From Streptomyces fulvoviolaceus (GTDB taxonomy: Bacteria > Actinomycetota > Actinomycetes > Streptomycetales > Streptomycetaceae): 64,000 bases of DNA. A program made the translations under genes and the position numbers. The notes below the pieces were generated by a model. It did not search any database. It was not told where the DNA came from and saw only the letters and a list, made by a program, of their open reading frames with translations. The stretch covers positions 191,784-255,783 of the forward strand of contig NZ_JOEY01000022.1 of assembly GCF_000718165.1 (NCBI RefSeq). The letters run 5' to 3'. Positions 30,781-39,464 of this stretch are shown here, piece by piece (position 1 is the stretch's first letter; each line of letters begins with the position of its first letter).

Positions 30781-31470
30781 GTGACAGTCGTGACCACCGA
30801 CATGAACACAGTGGATGTCGTGCTCCCCTGCCTCGACGAGGCCGAGGCCCTCCCCTGGGTCCTGGCCCGCATCCCGGCCGGCTGGCGTGCCCTCGTCGTC
30901 GACAACGGCTCCATCGACGGCTCCGCGGACATCGCCCGCACACTCGGCGCGACGGTCGTGCACGAGCCCCGCCGGGGTTTCGGCGCCGCCTGCCACGCCG
31001 GGCTCACCGCGGCCACCGCCGACGTCGTCTGCTTCTGCGACTGCGACGCCTCCCTCGACCCGGCCCTGCTCGTGCCCTTCGTACGGGAAGTGCGAGAGGG
31101 CGCCGCCGACCTCGTACTCGGGCGAAGGCGGCCGAGCGGTCGCGGTACGTGGCCCGCGCATGCCCGCGCCGGCAACCTCGCGCTCGCCCGGCTGCTGCGC
31201 CGCCGCACCGGCCTGCGCCTGCACGACCTCGGCCCCCTGCGTGCCGCCCGCCGCGAGCCCTTGCTCGCCCTCGGCCTCACCGACCGGCGCAGCGGCTACC
31301 CCCTGCAGATGGTGGTCCGCGCCGCCGACGCGGGCTGGCGGATCACCGAGCGCGACGTCCCCTACCTGCCCCGGGCGGGCGCTTCCAAGGTGACGGGCAC
31401 CTGGCGCGGTACCTGGCAGGCGGTGCGGGACATGAGCCGCGTACTGGCCGACGGGGGGACCGTACGGTGA
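30781..31470 (+). CDS. Family 2 glycosyltransferase
   Basis: A 229-residue GT-A glycosyltransferase from GTG 30781. The nucleotide-binding start is [20 protein letters not shown], then [15 protein letters not shown], and the metal-binding Asp motif is in [11 protein letters not shown]. No transmembrane helices follow, so it is shorter than DPMS-type enzymes with anchors. It probably transfers a sugar to a lipid or small acceptor in the cytoplasm. The stop overlaps the next gene by 4 bases. In-frame GTG 30790 and ATG 30802 are alternative starts. Confidence 0.88.
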   Translation: MTVVTTDMNTVDVVLPCLDEAEALPWVLARIPAGWRALVVDNGSIDGSADIARTLGATVVHEPRRGFGAACHAGLTAATADVVCFCDCDASLDPALLVPFVREVREGAADLVLGRRRPSGRGTWPAHARAGNLALARLLRRRTGLRLHDLGPLRAARREPLLALGLTDRRSGYPLQMVVRAADAGWRITERDVPYLPRAGASKVTGTWRGTWQAVRDMSRVLADGGTVR

Positions 31471-32084
31471 CCACGCTGCTCGTCATTGCCAAGGAACCGC
31501 TGCCGGGCCGGGTCAAGACGCGGCTCACCCCACCGTTCACCCCGCGGGAAGCCGCGGCGCTGGCGGAGGCCGCCCTCACGGACAGCCTGCTCGCCGTGGC
31601 GGCCACCCCCGCGACCCGCCGCGTCCTCGTGCTGGACGGCACCCCCGGCCCCTGGCTCCCGCCCGGCTTCGACGTCGTACGACAGTGCGCGGGCGGTCTC
31701 GACGCACGGCTCGCGGACGCCTTCGCCGCGTGCGTCGGGCCGGCCCTGCTGATCGGCATGGACACCCCGCAGGTGACGCCTCAGCTGCTCACCGTGGACT
31801 TCGCCGACTGCGACGCGTACTTCGGGCCCGCCGAGGACGGCGGCTTCTGGGCCCTCGGGCTGGCCGATCCGGACCCCGCCCTGCTGCGGGGCGTTCCCAT
31901 GTCGACGCCGGTCACCGGGGCCGTGCAGCGGGAGCGGCTCGTCGGCGCGGGGCTGCGGGTGCGGGACCTGCCCCGGCTGCGGGACGTCGACATCGCTGCC
32001 GACGCCCATGCCGTCGCCGCACTGGCCCCCCACGGGCGATTCGCCGCGCAGCTCGCCCGGTGCACGGCGGCGACGCACCGATGA
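31467..32084 (+). CDS. DUF2064 / TIGR04282-type nucleotidyl-glycosyltransferase-like protein
   Basis: A 205-residue protein with the DUF2064 pattern: N-terminal [20 protein letters not shown], a central [15 protein letters not shown] and [13 protein letters not shown], resembling the MobA/CofC nucleotidyltransferase fold. It commonly follows a GT2 gene, as here. Start and stop both overlap the neighbours by 4 bases, so GT2, this gene and the methyltransferase are made together. Confidence 0.85.
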   Translation: MTTLLVIAKEPLPGRVKTRLTPPFTPREAAALAEAALTDSLLAVAATPATRRVLVLDGTPGPWLPPGFDVVRQCAGGLDARLADAFAACVGPALLIGMDTPQVTPQLLTVDFADCDAYFGPAEDGGFWALGLADPDPALLRGVPMSTPVTGAVQRERLVGAGLRVRDLPRLRDVDIAADAHAVAALAPHGRFAAQLARCTAATHR

Positions 32085-32821
32085 GCACGGCCACGTGGGC
32101 CACCGCCGACCCCTACACCACCGCCTTGCGCGCCGGCCGCGGCCCGCTGTTCCTGCGCCGCGCCGACGGCTGGCTGCTGCCGCTGGAGGTGGAACGCTGG
32201 TGCGCCCGGGCCGACCGGGTCGACCTGGACGTACTGGACCGCTGCGAGGGCGCCGTACTGGACGTCGGCTGCGGACCGGGGCGGCTGGTCGCGGAACTCG
32301 CCGCCCGGAGCCGGACCGTCCTGGGCATCGACGTCAGCGCGACCGCCGTCGACCGCACCGTGCGGCTCGGCGGCCCGGCACTGCGGCGCTCGGTCTTCGA
32401 GCCGCTGCCCGGCGAGGGCCGCTGGGGCACGGTCCTGCTCATGGACGGCAACGTCGGCATCGGCGGCGATCCGTGCGCCCTGCTGGACCGCGCGGCACAA
32501 GTCCTCGCCCCCGGCGGCCTGTTGATTGCCGAGACCTCGCCGGTGGACGTCGATGAGCGTGCCGAGGTGCAGGTCGTCGACATCACCCTCACGCCGAGCG
32601 GCGCCTTCCCCTGGGCGCGGCTCGGCACCCCGGCCCTGCTGCGGTACGCGGACCGGACGAGGTGGCGTGCCGTCGATCAGTGGGCGACCGGCGGCCGCCG
32701 CTTCCTCGCCCTGCGCAGCCGCAGCGCCAGCAGCAGTGCCGAGGCGCCGGACAACACGGCGGTGATCAGCAGCCAGCGGGCGAGGAAGCCGTCCGGCGAC
32801 AGCCCCGTCGCCGACCGGTAG
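32081..32821 (+). CDS. Class I SAM-dependent methyltransferase
   Basis: A 246-residue methyltransferase. Motif I is GAVLDVGCGPGRLVAELAAR, the acidic loop VLGIDVSATAVDR, and motif IV lies around VLLMDGNVGIGGDP. The N-terminal 40 residues (TTALRAGRGPLFLRRADGWL) are conserved in the same cluster in other Streptomyces as far as I recall. The last 145 bases overlap the end of the convergent membrane protein gene, which is unusually long for such an overlap. The substrate is probably the product of the two preceding enzymes. Confidence 0.88.
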   Translation: MSTATWATADPYTTALRAGRGPLFLRRADGWLLPLEVERWCARADRVDLDVLDRCEGAVLDVGCGPGRLVAELAARSRTVLGIDVSATAVDRTVRLGGPALRRSVFEPLPGEGRWGTVLLMDGNVGIGGDPCALLDRAAQVLAPGGLLIAETSPVDVDERAEVQVVDITLTPSGAFPWARLGTPALLRYADRTRWRAVDQWATGGRRFLALRSRSASSSAEAPDNTAVISSQRARKPSGDSPVADR

Positions 32822-33135
32822 CGCCGGTCCACCGTCCCGCTGATCAGCGGGAACCACACCAGCAGGAGCAGACCGGAGAGGGCGGCCGGGACGCGGACGT
32901 ACAGCACCCACTCGCGGTGCCCGGCCGCACCCAGCCCCCGTACGACGGCCCGGTCCGCCACCGCGTACAGGGGCAGCAGGACGAGGTCGTGCAGCAGCGC
33001 GGCCCCCACGAACCACAGCGCCACGCCGAACCAGTCGTCGGCGAGGAGACGCACACCCGCATAGGCGGCAAGCGCGAACGAGGCGGCGAGCAGGAGGAGT
33101 TGGAAGGGGCTGCCGACAGGGATCCGCGGTCGCAT
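32677..33135 (-). CDS. Four-helix membrane protein linked to the molybdenum oxidoreductase
   Basis: A 152-residue protein with four hydrophobic helices (about 12-32, 40-60, 80-102, 118-140). It begins MRPRIPVGSPFQLLLLAASF and ends in a basic RLRRARKRRPPVAH tail. I recognise no family. Its ATG overlaps the stop of the preceding oxidoreductase gene by one base (TGATG), so the two are coupled and the protein may sit in the same membrane complex. Its 3' end runs 145 bases into the opposing methyltransferase gene. Confidence 0.7.
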   Translation of the reverse strand: MRPRIPVGSPFQLLLLAASFALAAYAGVRLLADDWFGVALWFVGAALLHDLVLLPLYAVADRAVVRGLGAAGHREWVLYVRVPAALSGLLLLVWFPLISGTVDRRYRSATGLSPDGFLARWLLITAVLSGASALLLALRLRRARKRRPPVAH

Positions 33136-34358
33136 CACAGCTCTCCGAAGGTCAGACGGGCCACCCACTTGGTGTTCAGCACACCGGGCGCGGCGGGCAC
33201 GATGACGCGTGCCGGGTGACCGTGGTCGAAGGACAGATCCTCGCCGTTGACGTACAGGGCGAGCAGGGAGCGCGGGTCGGCGACCTGGTTGCCGCGCAGG
33301 GCTGCGCGGCGGAAGGCGCCGCGCCGTTGGAGGGACTCGACGAAGACGTCCGCCGGGTCGTCGTGGCCCACGAGCGCGGCCAGGTCGCTCAGCCGCACGC
33401 CGCGCCACCACTGGTCGGACGTCGACCAGCCCTCGACGCAGGCGATGGGCAACGCCGCACTGTGCAGGGGCAGTCGGGCCAGCTGGGCGCGGCTGAGCCG
33501 GAGGGTACCGGTACGTCCAGTCACGACGAGACGCCAGGCGTCCTCGCCCGTCTCCGCCGCGACGATCCCGGCGTACCCGGCCGTCTTGTTGATCTGGAAG
33601 CCGTTCGGGCCGCTGCCGGGCTCTGCGCCGCCGTGCGGGGCGAGGAGGGCGGTGCGCCGCAGTGGTCCGTCGAAGTTCTGCCCCGCCGTCGTGGCGAACA
33701 GCAGCAGTGAGCCGCCCCCGACGAACCACAGGGCACCGCGCCGGGAGACGGTCGGAGGATCCGGCCGCGGGGCGACCAGGTCGGAGGACTCCTCCTGCCG
33801 CAGCCGGCGCAGGTTCCGCACGGCCGCCGGGGTTTTCAGAGCGGCGTGGGCGACGAACGCGGCGAAGAACACCCAGGCGCCGTAGAAGTGGAGCGGGTAG
33901 AAGGAGCCCGGGAAGACGTAGTCGAGCTGGACGTTGAGGACACCGGTCACGAACTCGAACAGCGCGCCGCCGACCAGCAACAGCAGCGAGATCCGCTCCA
34001 GGGCGTGAGCGAGGGAGCGGGCCGGCGGCAGTGTGAACAGCCTCGGTACGACCGACCAGAGCTTGGCCAGCAGCACCGGGATCAGAGTGATCCCCAACGT
34101 CACGTGGACGCCCTGGTTGAGGCGGTACAGCCAGTGCGGGTCGGTCGGCCAGGCGAAGAGGTAGAAGCCGAGGATCCCCTTGTCCGGGGTCTTGTCGTTC
34201 ACCGGCGACAGGTCCGGGTTGTAGGCGGCGTAGGAGACCAGGCCGGTCAGGAACAGCACGGTGATGCCGACGAGCAGGACGAGGCCGAGCGCCGAGGTGA
34301 ACCGGGGGCCGCGCAGCGGGCTGCGCCAGAAGCCGGGCGAGAAGGGAGACCAGGTCAT
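33135..34358 (-). CDS. Membrane-anchored molybdopterin-dependent (sulfite-oxidase-fold) oxidoreductase
   Basis: A 407-residue fusion. The first 230 residues hold four or five helices with spaced His (YRLNQGVHVTLGITLIP; SFYPLHFYGAWVFFAAFVAH) as in b-type cytochrome membrane domains. A linker helix after SRRGALWFVGGG leads to a sulfite-oxidase-type Mo domain at about 270-405: INKTAGYAGI, the Mo-ligand Cys in LPIACVEGWSTSDQWWRGV, and SFDHGHPARVIVPAAPG. It resembles YedY/YedZ (MsrPQ) joined in one chain, with the anchor first. It would reduce or oxidise a substrate outside the membrane using haem electrons. The exact substrate is unknown. Confidence 0.85.
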   Translation of the reverse strand: MTWSPFSPGFWRSPLRGPRFTSALGLVLLVGITVLFLTGLVSYAAYNPDLSPVNDKTPDKGILGFYLFAWPTDPHWLYRLNQGVHVTLGITLIPVLLAKLWSVVPRLFTLPPARSLAHALERISLLLLVGGALFEFVTGVLNVQLDYVFPGSFYPLHFYGAWVFFAAFVAHAALKTPAAVRNLRRLRQEESSDLVAPRPDPPTVSRRGALWFVGGGSLLLFATTAGQNFDGPLRRTALLAPHGGAEPGSGPNGFQINKTAGYAGIVAAETGEDAWRLVVTGRTGTLRLSRAQLARLPLHSAALPIACVEGWSTSDQWWRGVRLSDLAALVGHDDPADVFVESLQRRGAFRRAALRGNQVADPRSLLALYVNGEDLSFDHGHPARVIVPAAPGVLNTKWVARLTFGEL

Positions 34359-34471
34359 GGCTCGACCGTAGGTCCGGACCACCCCGTGGACGGGTCCACG
34401 ACCCATGACGAAACGCTGACGTCCGGCCGGGGTGACGGGTCGGGCGCGGCCACCCGGCCTAGCGTGCCGGT

Positions 34472-35785
34472 GTGACCCGCGATCTGCTCCGTGATCTGTG
34501 CGCCGTGGTGGCCGCCGTCCTGCTCGTCGTCGTTGCCGTGCTGGTCGGCCGCCCCCTCCAGGACACGCTGCTGGTGCACTGGCCCCCGCTGCTGGCCGCC
34601 TGGGGCCCTCACATCGGCCCCGGCACCCCGGCCGCACTGCTGGTGGCGGCGGCCGTGGTGGCGTACGGCCCCGTCCTGGCCGCCCGCCTGTCCTGGCGGG
34701 CCCTGCTGGCGACGGCCTGGGGCACGTCGACGGCCTGGATGCTCTCCCTCGCCCTGATCGACGGATGGCAGCGGGGCATCGCGAACCGGCTCACCACCCG
34801 CCACGAGTACCTCCAGGTCATCGACCGCTTCCACGACATCCCGGCCACCCTGCGGGACTTCACCCAGCACATCCTTCTCGACTCCCCCGACAACTGGCCC
34901 GCCCATGTCGCCGGCCACCCGCCGGCCGCCACGCTCACCTTCGTCCTGCTCGACCGGGCCGGGCTGCGGGGCGGCGGCTGGGCCGGGATCTGGTGCATCA
35001 CGGTCGGCGCAACGGCGTGCGTGGCCGTGCTGGTGACGGCGCGAGCGCTGGCCGGGGAGGGGCTCGCGAGGCGGGCGGCGCCGTTCCTGGTCCTGGCCCC
35101 GGCCGCGGTGTGGATGGGGACGTCGGCCGACGCGTACTTCGCGGCAGTGGCGGCATGGGCGGTGGCGCTGCTGGCACTGGCCGTCACGGGGCGGTCGGTG
35201 TGGTGGGCCGCGGGCTCCGGACTCCTCTTCGGACTGACCTGCTATCTCTCCTACGGCCTCACGCTCTTCGCCCTGATCGGCGCGGCGGTGCTGTGGCTGG
35301 GGCGGCGCCGCGTCCGGGAACGGCCGGCCCTCCTCCTGGCGTTCCTCGCCGGGCTGGCCGTGGTGCCGACCGTGTTCACACTCGTCGGGTTCGACTGGTG
35401 GGAGGCGTACCGGCTGCTGGTCACGCGTTACCGCCAGGGCGCGGGCGGCGTAAGGCCGTACGGCTACTGGGTGTGGGCCAATCTGGCGTGCGCCGTGCTG
35501 ATCACAGGGTTGGCGACGGCGGCGGGCCTGCGCCGGACCGCCGTAGCACTCATCCGCAGACACGGCGACGCCGTCGGCCTCGCCGTCCTCGTGGCCGCCG
35601 CACTTCTCGCCCTGCTGACCGCCGACCTGTCCGGCATGAGCAAGGCCGAAACGGAACGCATCTGGCTCCCGTTCGCGATGTGGCTGCTCCCGTCCTGCGC
35701 CTTCCTGACCCACCCCCGCGCCTGGCTCGCCGCCCAGGCGGTACTCGCGCTGCTCCTCAACCATCTGCTGCGCACCGGGTGGTGA
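34472..35785 (+). CDS. Polytopic membrane protein, GT-C glycosyltransferase-like
   Basis: A 437-residue protein with about eleven hydrophobic helices. A long loop after the third holds HEYLQVIDRFHDIPATLRDF and a later one GHPPAATLTFVLLDRAG. A C-terminal loop has SGMSKAETERIWLPF. Long acidic first loops and this topology suggest a GT-C enzyme using polyprenyl-phosphate sugar. It is divergent from the oxidoreductase gene and likely ends the envelope block. The start is GTG 34472, with no strong ribosome site. Confidence 0.65.
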   Translation: MTRDLLRDLCAVVAAVLLVVVAVLVGRPLQDTLLVHWPPLLAAWGPHIGPGTPAALLVAAAVVAYGPVLAARLSWRALLATAWGTSTAWMLSLALIDGWQRGIANRLTTRHEYLQVIDRFHDIPATLRDFTQHILLDSPDNWPAHVAGHPPAATLTFVLLDRAGLRGGGWAGIWCITVGATACVAVLVTARALAGEGLARRAAPFLVLAPAAVWMGTSADAYFAAVAAWAVALLALAVTGRSVWWAAGSGLLFGLTCYLSYGLTLFALIGAAVLWLGRRRVRERPALLLAFLAGLAVVPTVFTLVGFDWWEAYRLLVTRYRQGAGGVRPYGYWVWANLACAVLITGLATAAGLRRTAVALIRRHGDAVGLAVLVAAALLALLTADLSGMSKAETERIWLPFAMWLLPSCAFLTHPRAWLAAQAVLALLLNHLLRTGW

Positions 35786-35814
35786 CACCGAGGCGGGGCG
35801 CGGAAGCTGGGGTC

Positions 35815-36159
35815 ATGCCGATCGACGTCACGGCCGAGCGGGTCGTCCCGCTGTCGCCTGAGCGGGTGGCCGCCTACGCCATGGACCGGCGGCACGACGC
35901 CGAGTGGACCCAGGGCGTCCGCAGGGCGGAACTGACCCGGGAGGCGGACGGAGGGGGCTTCGGCGTCGGCGCCGAAGTCACCCGTACGGCGTACTTCCTG
36001 GGCCGCCGCATCGACTATGTGCTGCGCGTCGCCGGGTACGAGCCGCCCCGGCTGCTGGACATGGTCTCGGTGGCGGGACCGCTGCTCGCCCGCCAGGTAC
36101 GGGCCGACCTCGTCAAGGACCTGCGGGACCTGGAAGCACGGCTCGTGGAACAAGGGTGA
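35815..36159 (+). CDS. SRPBCC-family protein, apparently shortened internally
   Basis: A 114-residue START-like protein. The N-terminal half is typical (VVPLSPERVAAYAMDRRHDA, EWTQGVRRAELT, RIDYVLRVAGYEPPRLLDMV). After SVAGP the sequence jumps to LLARQVRADLVKDLRDLEAR, the usual last helix. The beta-strands that normally lie between, around 30 residues, are missing. So the fold is probably damaged or unusual. Frame and stop are intact. A TfoX-like gene follows after one base. Confidence 0.7.
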   Translation: MPIDVTAERVVPLSPERVAAYAMDRRHDAEWTQGVRRAELTREADGGGFGVGAEVTRTAYFLGRRIDYVLRVAGYEPPRLLDMVSVAGPLLARQVRADLVKDLRDLEARLVEQG

Positions 36160-36160
36160 G

Positions 36161-36496
36161 ATGACGATGGCGTACGACGAGCGGCTGGCGGAGCGGATCC
36201 GCGAACGGCTGGGCGCGGATCCGGAGATCACGGAGAAGCGGATGTTCGGCGGGACCGCGTTCCTGCTGCACGGCAACACGGCCGTGGGCGTCACCGGCGA
36301 CGACCTCATGGTGCGGGTCGGCCCGGAGGCCACGGACGCGGCGCTCGCCCGGCCGGGGACCCGGATCTTCGACATGACCGGCCGCCCGATGCGCGGCTGG
36401 GTCGTGGTCGACGGCGCCGCGGTCGCGCAGGACGAAGCGCTCGGCGACTGGGTCGCCGAGGGACGAGACTTCGCCGCGAGCCTGCCGCCCAAGTGA
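36161..36496 (+). CDS. TfoX/Sxy N-terminal domain protein
   Basis: A 111-residue protein that is one TfoX_N domain: RIRERLGADPEITEKRMFGG, then TAFLLHGNTAVGVTGDDLMV and RPMRGWVVVDGA. The start may be ATG 36161 or ATG 36167; the second has GGTGAG at a better distance. TfoX in gamma-proteobacteria controls competence, but the free-standing domain in actinobacteria has no known role. It is coupled to the SRPBCC gene upstream. Confidence 0.85.
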   Translation: MTMAYDERLAERIRERLGADPEITEKRMFGGTAFLLHGNTAVGVTGDDLMVRVGPEATDAALARPGTRIFDMTGRPMRGWVVVDGAAVAQDEALGDWVAEGRDFAASLPPK

Positions 36497-36895
36497 GAAG
36501 GGCGTCTCCCGGGGCAGCACCCTTCGAGCCGGCAACTCTTCAGCGAGGGTGAGAGAACCTGCAGTTCCGGAGCGTTTTTTCGGCCCGCTGAACGGACCTT
36601 CAGGTGCCCAGAGCGTCAAATGAGCGTCACGGCCACCGCCTGCGGTGGCTTGCCCGCTGCCGATCCCGGCGAGTTCCTTGCGCAGCAGCTCGGCCCGATC
36701 AGCCAGCACCGCCCTCCGCCGCGCCACCAGGACAGCAGATCCCTCCCCACCAGCAGCCCCCCCGGCCTGCTAGGAGCCTACGAAGGACTCCGGACCCGGC
36801 ACGGCGACGCCGGCGAGTCGCAAGAAGCGACGCCGCGGTGGTGGCATGGCCGGAGAGGCCCATGCCACCACCGCGGGAGGGACGGAAGCGACCCC
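36497..36895. other. Intergenic region with a strong hairpin and a repeat shared with 53.7 kb
   Basis: No gene that I can support in about 400 bases. At 36604-36635 lies a 32-base segment that is 28/32 identical to 53713-53744 (core GAGCGTCAAA then GAGCGTCAC). At 36833-36876 a 17-bp perfect stem (CCGCGGTGGTGGCATGG) with a 10-base loop sits 20 bases past the permease stop and may terminate that gene. A run of six T occurs at about 36574-36579. Confidence 0.6.
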
Positions 36896-38347
36896 CTACG
36901 ACACCGTGACGCGGTCCGGCGTGTGCGTCCCGTTCCGGACTGCCCTGCGCTGGCGGACCACGGCGAAGACCACCACGGCCAGGGCCACCAGGGTGGACAG
37001 GACGACCTGGTCGCGGCCGCCGCCGTCGGCCGTGTCGGTGAGCATGTAGCCCAGGACGAAGGTGATGAGGGCGATGGTGGCCCAGGTCAGGTACGGGTAG
37101 AGCCACATCCGGACGACCAGCTTCTCCGGCGACTCCCGCTCGATGATCTTGCGCATCCGCAGCTGGGAGAAGCAGATCACCAGCCAGACGAACAGGGCGA
37201 TCGCACCGGAGGAGTTGAGCAGGAACTGGAAGACGGTGTCCGGCCACAGGTAGTTGAAGGCGACCGCGACGAAGCCGAAGACCACCGAGGCGAGGATGGC
37301 CGAGCGCGGGACGCCACGGTCCGTCGTCCGGCCGAACGCGGCCGGGGCGTCACTGCGGCGGCCGAGGGAGAAGGCCATGCGGGAGGCCGTGTACAGGCCG
37401 GAGTTGAGGCAGGACAGTACCGAGGTCAGCACGATGGCGTTCATGATCTCGCCGGCGTGCGGGATGCCGACGGAGCTCAGGGCGGCGACGTACGAGCCGT
37501 CCTTGAGGATGGCCGGGTCGTCCCAGCCCACCAGCGAGACCACGATCAGGATCGAGCCCAGGTAGAACACCGCGATCCGCCAGATCACGCTGTTGGTGGC
37601 CTTGGTGACGGCGGCCCGCGGGTTCGCGGTCTCGCCCGCCGCCAGCGTGACGATCTCGCTGCCCATGAAGGAGAAGACGACCATCAGGACGCCGGTGAGG
37701 ATCGCTCCGGGTCCGTTCGGCAGGAAGCCGCCGTGCGCGGTGAGGTTGGAGAAGCCGCTCGCCGGATGGTCCGAGCCGGGCAGCAGGCCGAAGATGGCGA
37801 GGCCGCCGACCACGATGAACCCGGTGATCGCGACGACCTTGATGCCGGCGAACCAGAACTCGAACTCGCCGTAGGAGCTGACCGAGACCAGGTTGGTGGC
37901 GGTGAGGACGACCATGACGATCAGGGCCCAGCCCCACTGCGGGACCGCCGGTATCCAGCCGGCCAGGATCTTGGCCCCGGCGGTCGCCTCGACGGCGAGC
38001 ACCACGACCCAGAAGAACCAGTACAGCCAGCCGATGGTGAAGCCGGCCCACCGGCCCATCGCGCGGTCGGCGTAGGCGGAGAACGAGCCGGAGGTGGGGT
38101 TGGCCGCGGCCATCTCGCCGAGCATGCGCATCACGAGGACGACCAGGACGCCGACGAGAGCGTACGAGATCAGGATGCCGGGGCCGGCGGCGGCGATGCC
38201 GGAGCCGGAGCCGACGAACAGGCCGGCGCCGATGACACCGCCGATCGCGATCATCGACAGGTGGCGGTTCTTGAGTCCGGCCTGGAGGCCGGAATCGGGC
38301 TCCGTGGGAGGGCTTTTGGGGACGGTTGTGGTCATCTCGACATCCAT
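36896..38347 (-). CDS. Amino acid permease, AAT family (APC superfamily)
   Basis: A 483-residue permease with twelve hydrophobic helices. It starts with the family motif LKNRHLSMIAIGGVIGAGLF and continues LFVGSGSGIAAAGPGILISY. FSFMGSEIVTLAAGETANPR and the loop GRTTDRGVPRSAILASVVFG match GabP/AroP/D-serine-type transporters. It imports one or more amino acids by proton symport; the substrate is not certain. The start may be ATG 38347 or ATG 38335. The upstream region is A/T-rich with a 13-bp palindrome. The GntR gene is divergent and may control it. Confidence 0.92.
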   Translation of the reverse strand: MDVEMTTTVPKSPPTEPDSGLQAGLKNRHLSMIAIGGVIGAGLFVGSGSGIAAAGPGILISYALVGVLVVLVMRMLGEMAAANPTSGSFSAYADRAMGRWAGFTIGWLYWFFWVVVLAVEATAGAKILAGWIPAVPQWGWALIVMVVLTATNLVSVSSYGEFEFWFAGIKVVAITGFIVVGGLAIFGLLPGSDHPASGFSNLTAHGGFLPNGPGAILTGVLMVVFSFMGSEIVTLAAGETANPRAAVTKATNSVIWRIAVFYLGSILIVVSLVGWDDPAILKDGSYVAALSSVGIPHAGEIMNAIVLTSVLSCLNSGLYTASRMAFSLGRRSDAPAAFGRTTDRGVPRSAILASVVFGFVAVAFNYLWPDTVFQFLLNSSGAIALFVWLVICFSQLRMRKIIERESPEKLVVRMWLYPYLTWATIALITFVLGYMLTDTADGGGRDQVVLSTLVALAVVVFAVVRQRRAVRNGTHTPDRVTVS

Positions 38348-38399
38348 GGAGGGAGTGCGGACCAGGGCCCCTGGAAATTAGTTCAGTACGATCTAAAAG

Positions 38400-38412
38400 A
38401 ACAAGACTTGTT
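38400..38412. promoter_or_regulatory. Palindromic operator candidate, permease promoter
   Basis: AACAAGACTTGTT is a perfect inverted repeat with a single-base centre. It lies in a 70-base A/T-rich island 53 bases upstream of the permease start, in the gap shared with a divergent GntR regulator. Confidence 0.45.
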
Positions 38413-38491
38413 TAACTGTTCACCTTGCTCTATTTTTCGTGCAGCGCGTACGGCGTCTTCCGTCCCCCGTTGCCGCCCCTGTGGCTGCCAC

Positions 38492-38557
38492 CGTGTCGTC
38501 TCCGTGTCGCCCCCGTGTGTCGTCCCCGTGTCGTCCCCGTGTCGTCCCCGTGTTCCG
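38492..38557. repeat. Tandem 12-bp repeat array
   Basis: About five and a half imperfect copies of CGTGTCGTCCCC run head to tail. The array lies between the permease promoter and the GntR start, in no supported gene. Copy number could vary between strains. Confidence 0.8.
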
Positions 38558-38669
38558 GTCCCCTGGGGAGCCCCCATGCACCACACCGCGGCATGGTCGC
38601 GAGAACCCTCCGTGCGGATGCCGTCGCCGTGGGCCCTGCCCGCGCTCGACAGGCCGTTAGGGTGGCGTC

Positions 38670-39404
38670 GTGGTGAATGCAGCGGGCAAGTTCGGTCCCT
38701 ACAACCAGCCGGTGCCCGCGCGGTCCGTGCCGGTCGGCGGGGCATGGGACACCCGCGTCCTGGCCGGCCGGGGCCCCACGGGAGCGGAGCTCGTCAAGTC
38801 CAGGATCGCCCTGCGGGTGCGTCTGAGGTCCGTGGCGCCGGGAGACCGGCTGCCGGACGCGGGCGTCCTCGCCGAGGAACTGGGGATCAGTGAGATCACC
38901 GTGCGCCGCGCGCTGGAGGCCATGTGCCAGGACGGCCTGCTCGACCGCCGTCGGGGCCGGGCGGGCGGGACCTTCGTCGCCGCCGACTGGGACGCGGTCG
39001 TCGCCGTGCTGCACGACGCCGACGAGGCGGCCGCGCTGGACTCCTTCCATCTGCTGCTCGAATGCGGTCTCGTGGCGCACAGCACGGGCGAGGTCCCGGA
39101 CGGGCGGCTCGACGGACTGCGGGCACTGGTCGAGGAGTTGGACCTGGTCGAGGACCCGGCCCGGCTCCTGGAACTGGAGACCCGCTTCCACCTCGACCTC
39201 GCGGAGGCTCTCGGCGGCGCCGGGATCCGCGAGTTCGCCGCCGACCTGCTCGGTCGGCAGTGCCTGCTGGGGCCCGCTCCGGACCCCGCGGTCGTACGGG
39301 CTCGCAACCGTTGCCACGCCGACCTGCTCGACGAACTCACCCGCGGCGCGATGGACCCGGCGGTACACGCGGTGAAGGCGCACCGGCGCGCCGGCCTGAA
39401 CTGA
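38670..39404 (+). CDS. GntR family regulator with FCD-like ligand domain
   Basis: A 244-residue GntR protein. The winged helix lies at about 40-105 (GAELVKSRIALRVRLRSVAP; LAEELGISEITVRRALEAMC) after an unusually long N-terminal arm. A helical FCD-type domain at about 115-235 follows (ETRFHLDLAEALGGAGIREF; RNRCHADLLDELTRG), with the spaced His expected for metal and carboxylate ligand binding. It sits between two amino-acid permeases: one divergent, one 60 bases downstream on the same strand. Control of one or both is likely. Confidence 0.85.
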   Translation: MVNAAGKFGPYNQPVPARSVPVGGAWDTRVLAGRGPTGAELVKSRIALRVRLRSVAPGDRLPDAGVLAEELGISEITVRRALEAMCQDGLLDRRRGRAGGTFVAADWDAVVAVLHDADEAAALDSFHLLLECGLVAHSTGEVPDGRLDGLRALVEELDLVEDPARLLELETRFHLDLAEALGGAGIREFAADLLGRQCLLGPAPDPAVVRARNRCHADLLDELTRGAMDPAVHAVKAHRRAGLN

Positions 39405-39464
39405 TCCCTTCTCTCCCTCCCTCTCCCTTCCCTGTGTCGCCACCCCGCAGAAGGAGCTGTCGCC

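Noticed and set aside
28840..31224. Long minus-strand frame that would fuse extra sequence to the histidine kinase
   Set aside because: The part before GTG 29958 lies over the response regulator in another frame and has no domain; the coupled GTG start explains the kinase.
38492..38557. CRISPR array
   Set aside because: The repeats are 12 bases, contiguous and without spacers; no cas genes are present.
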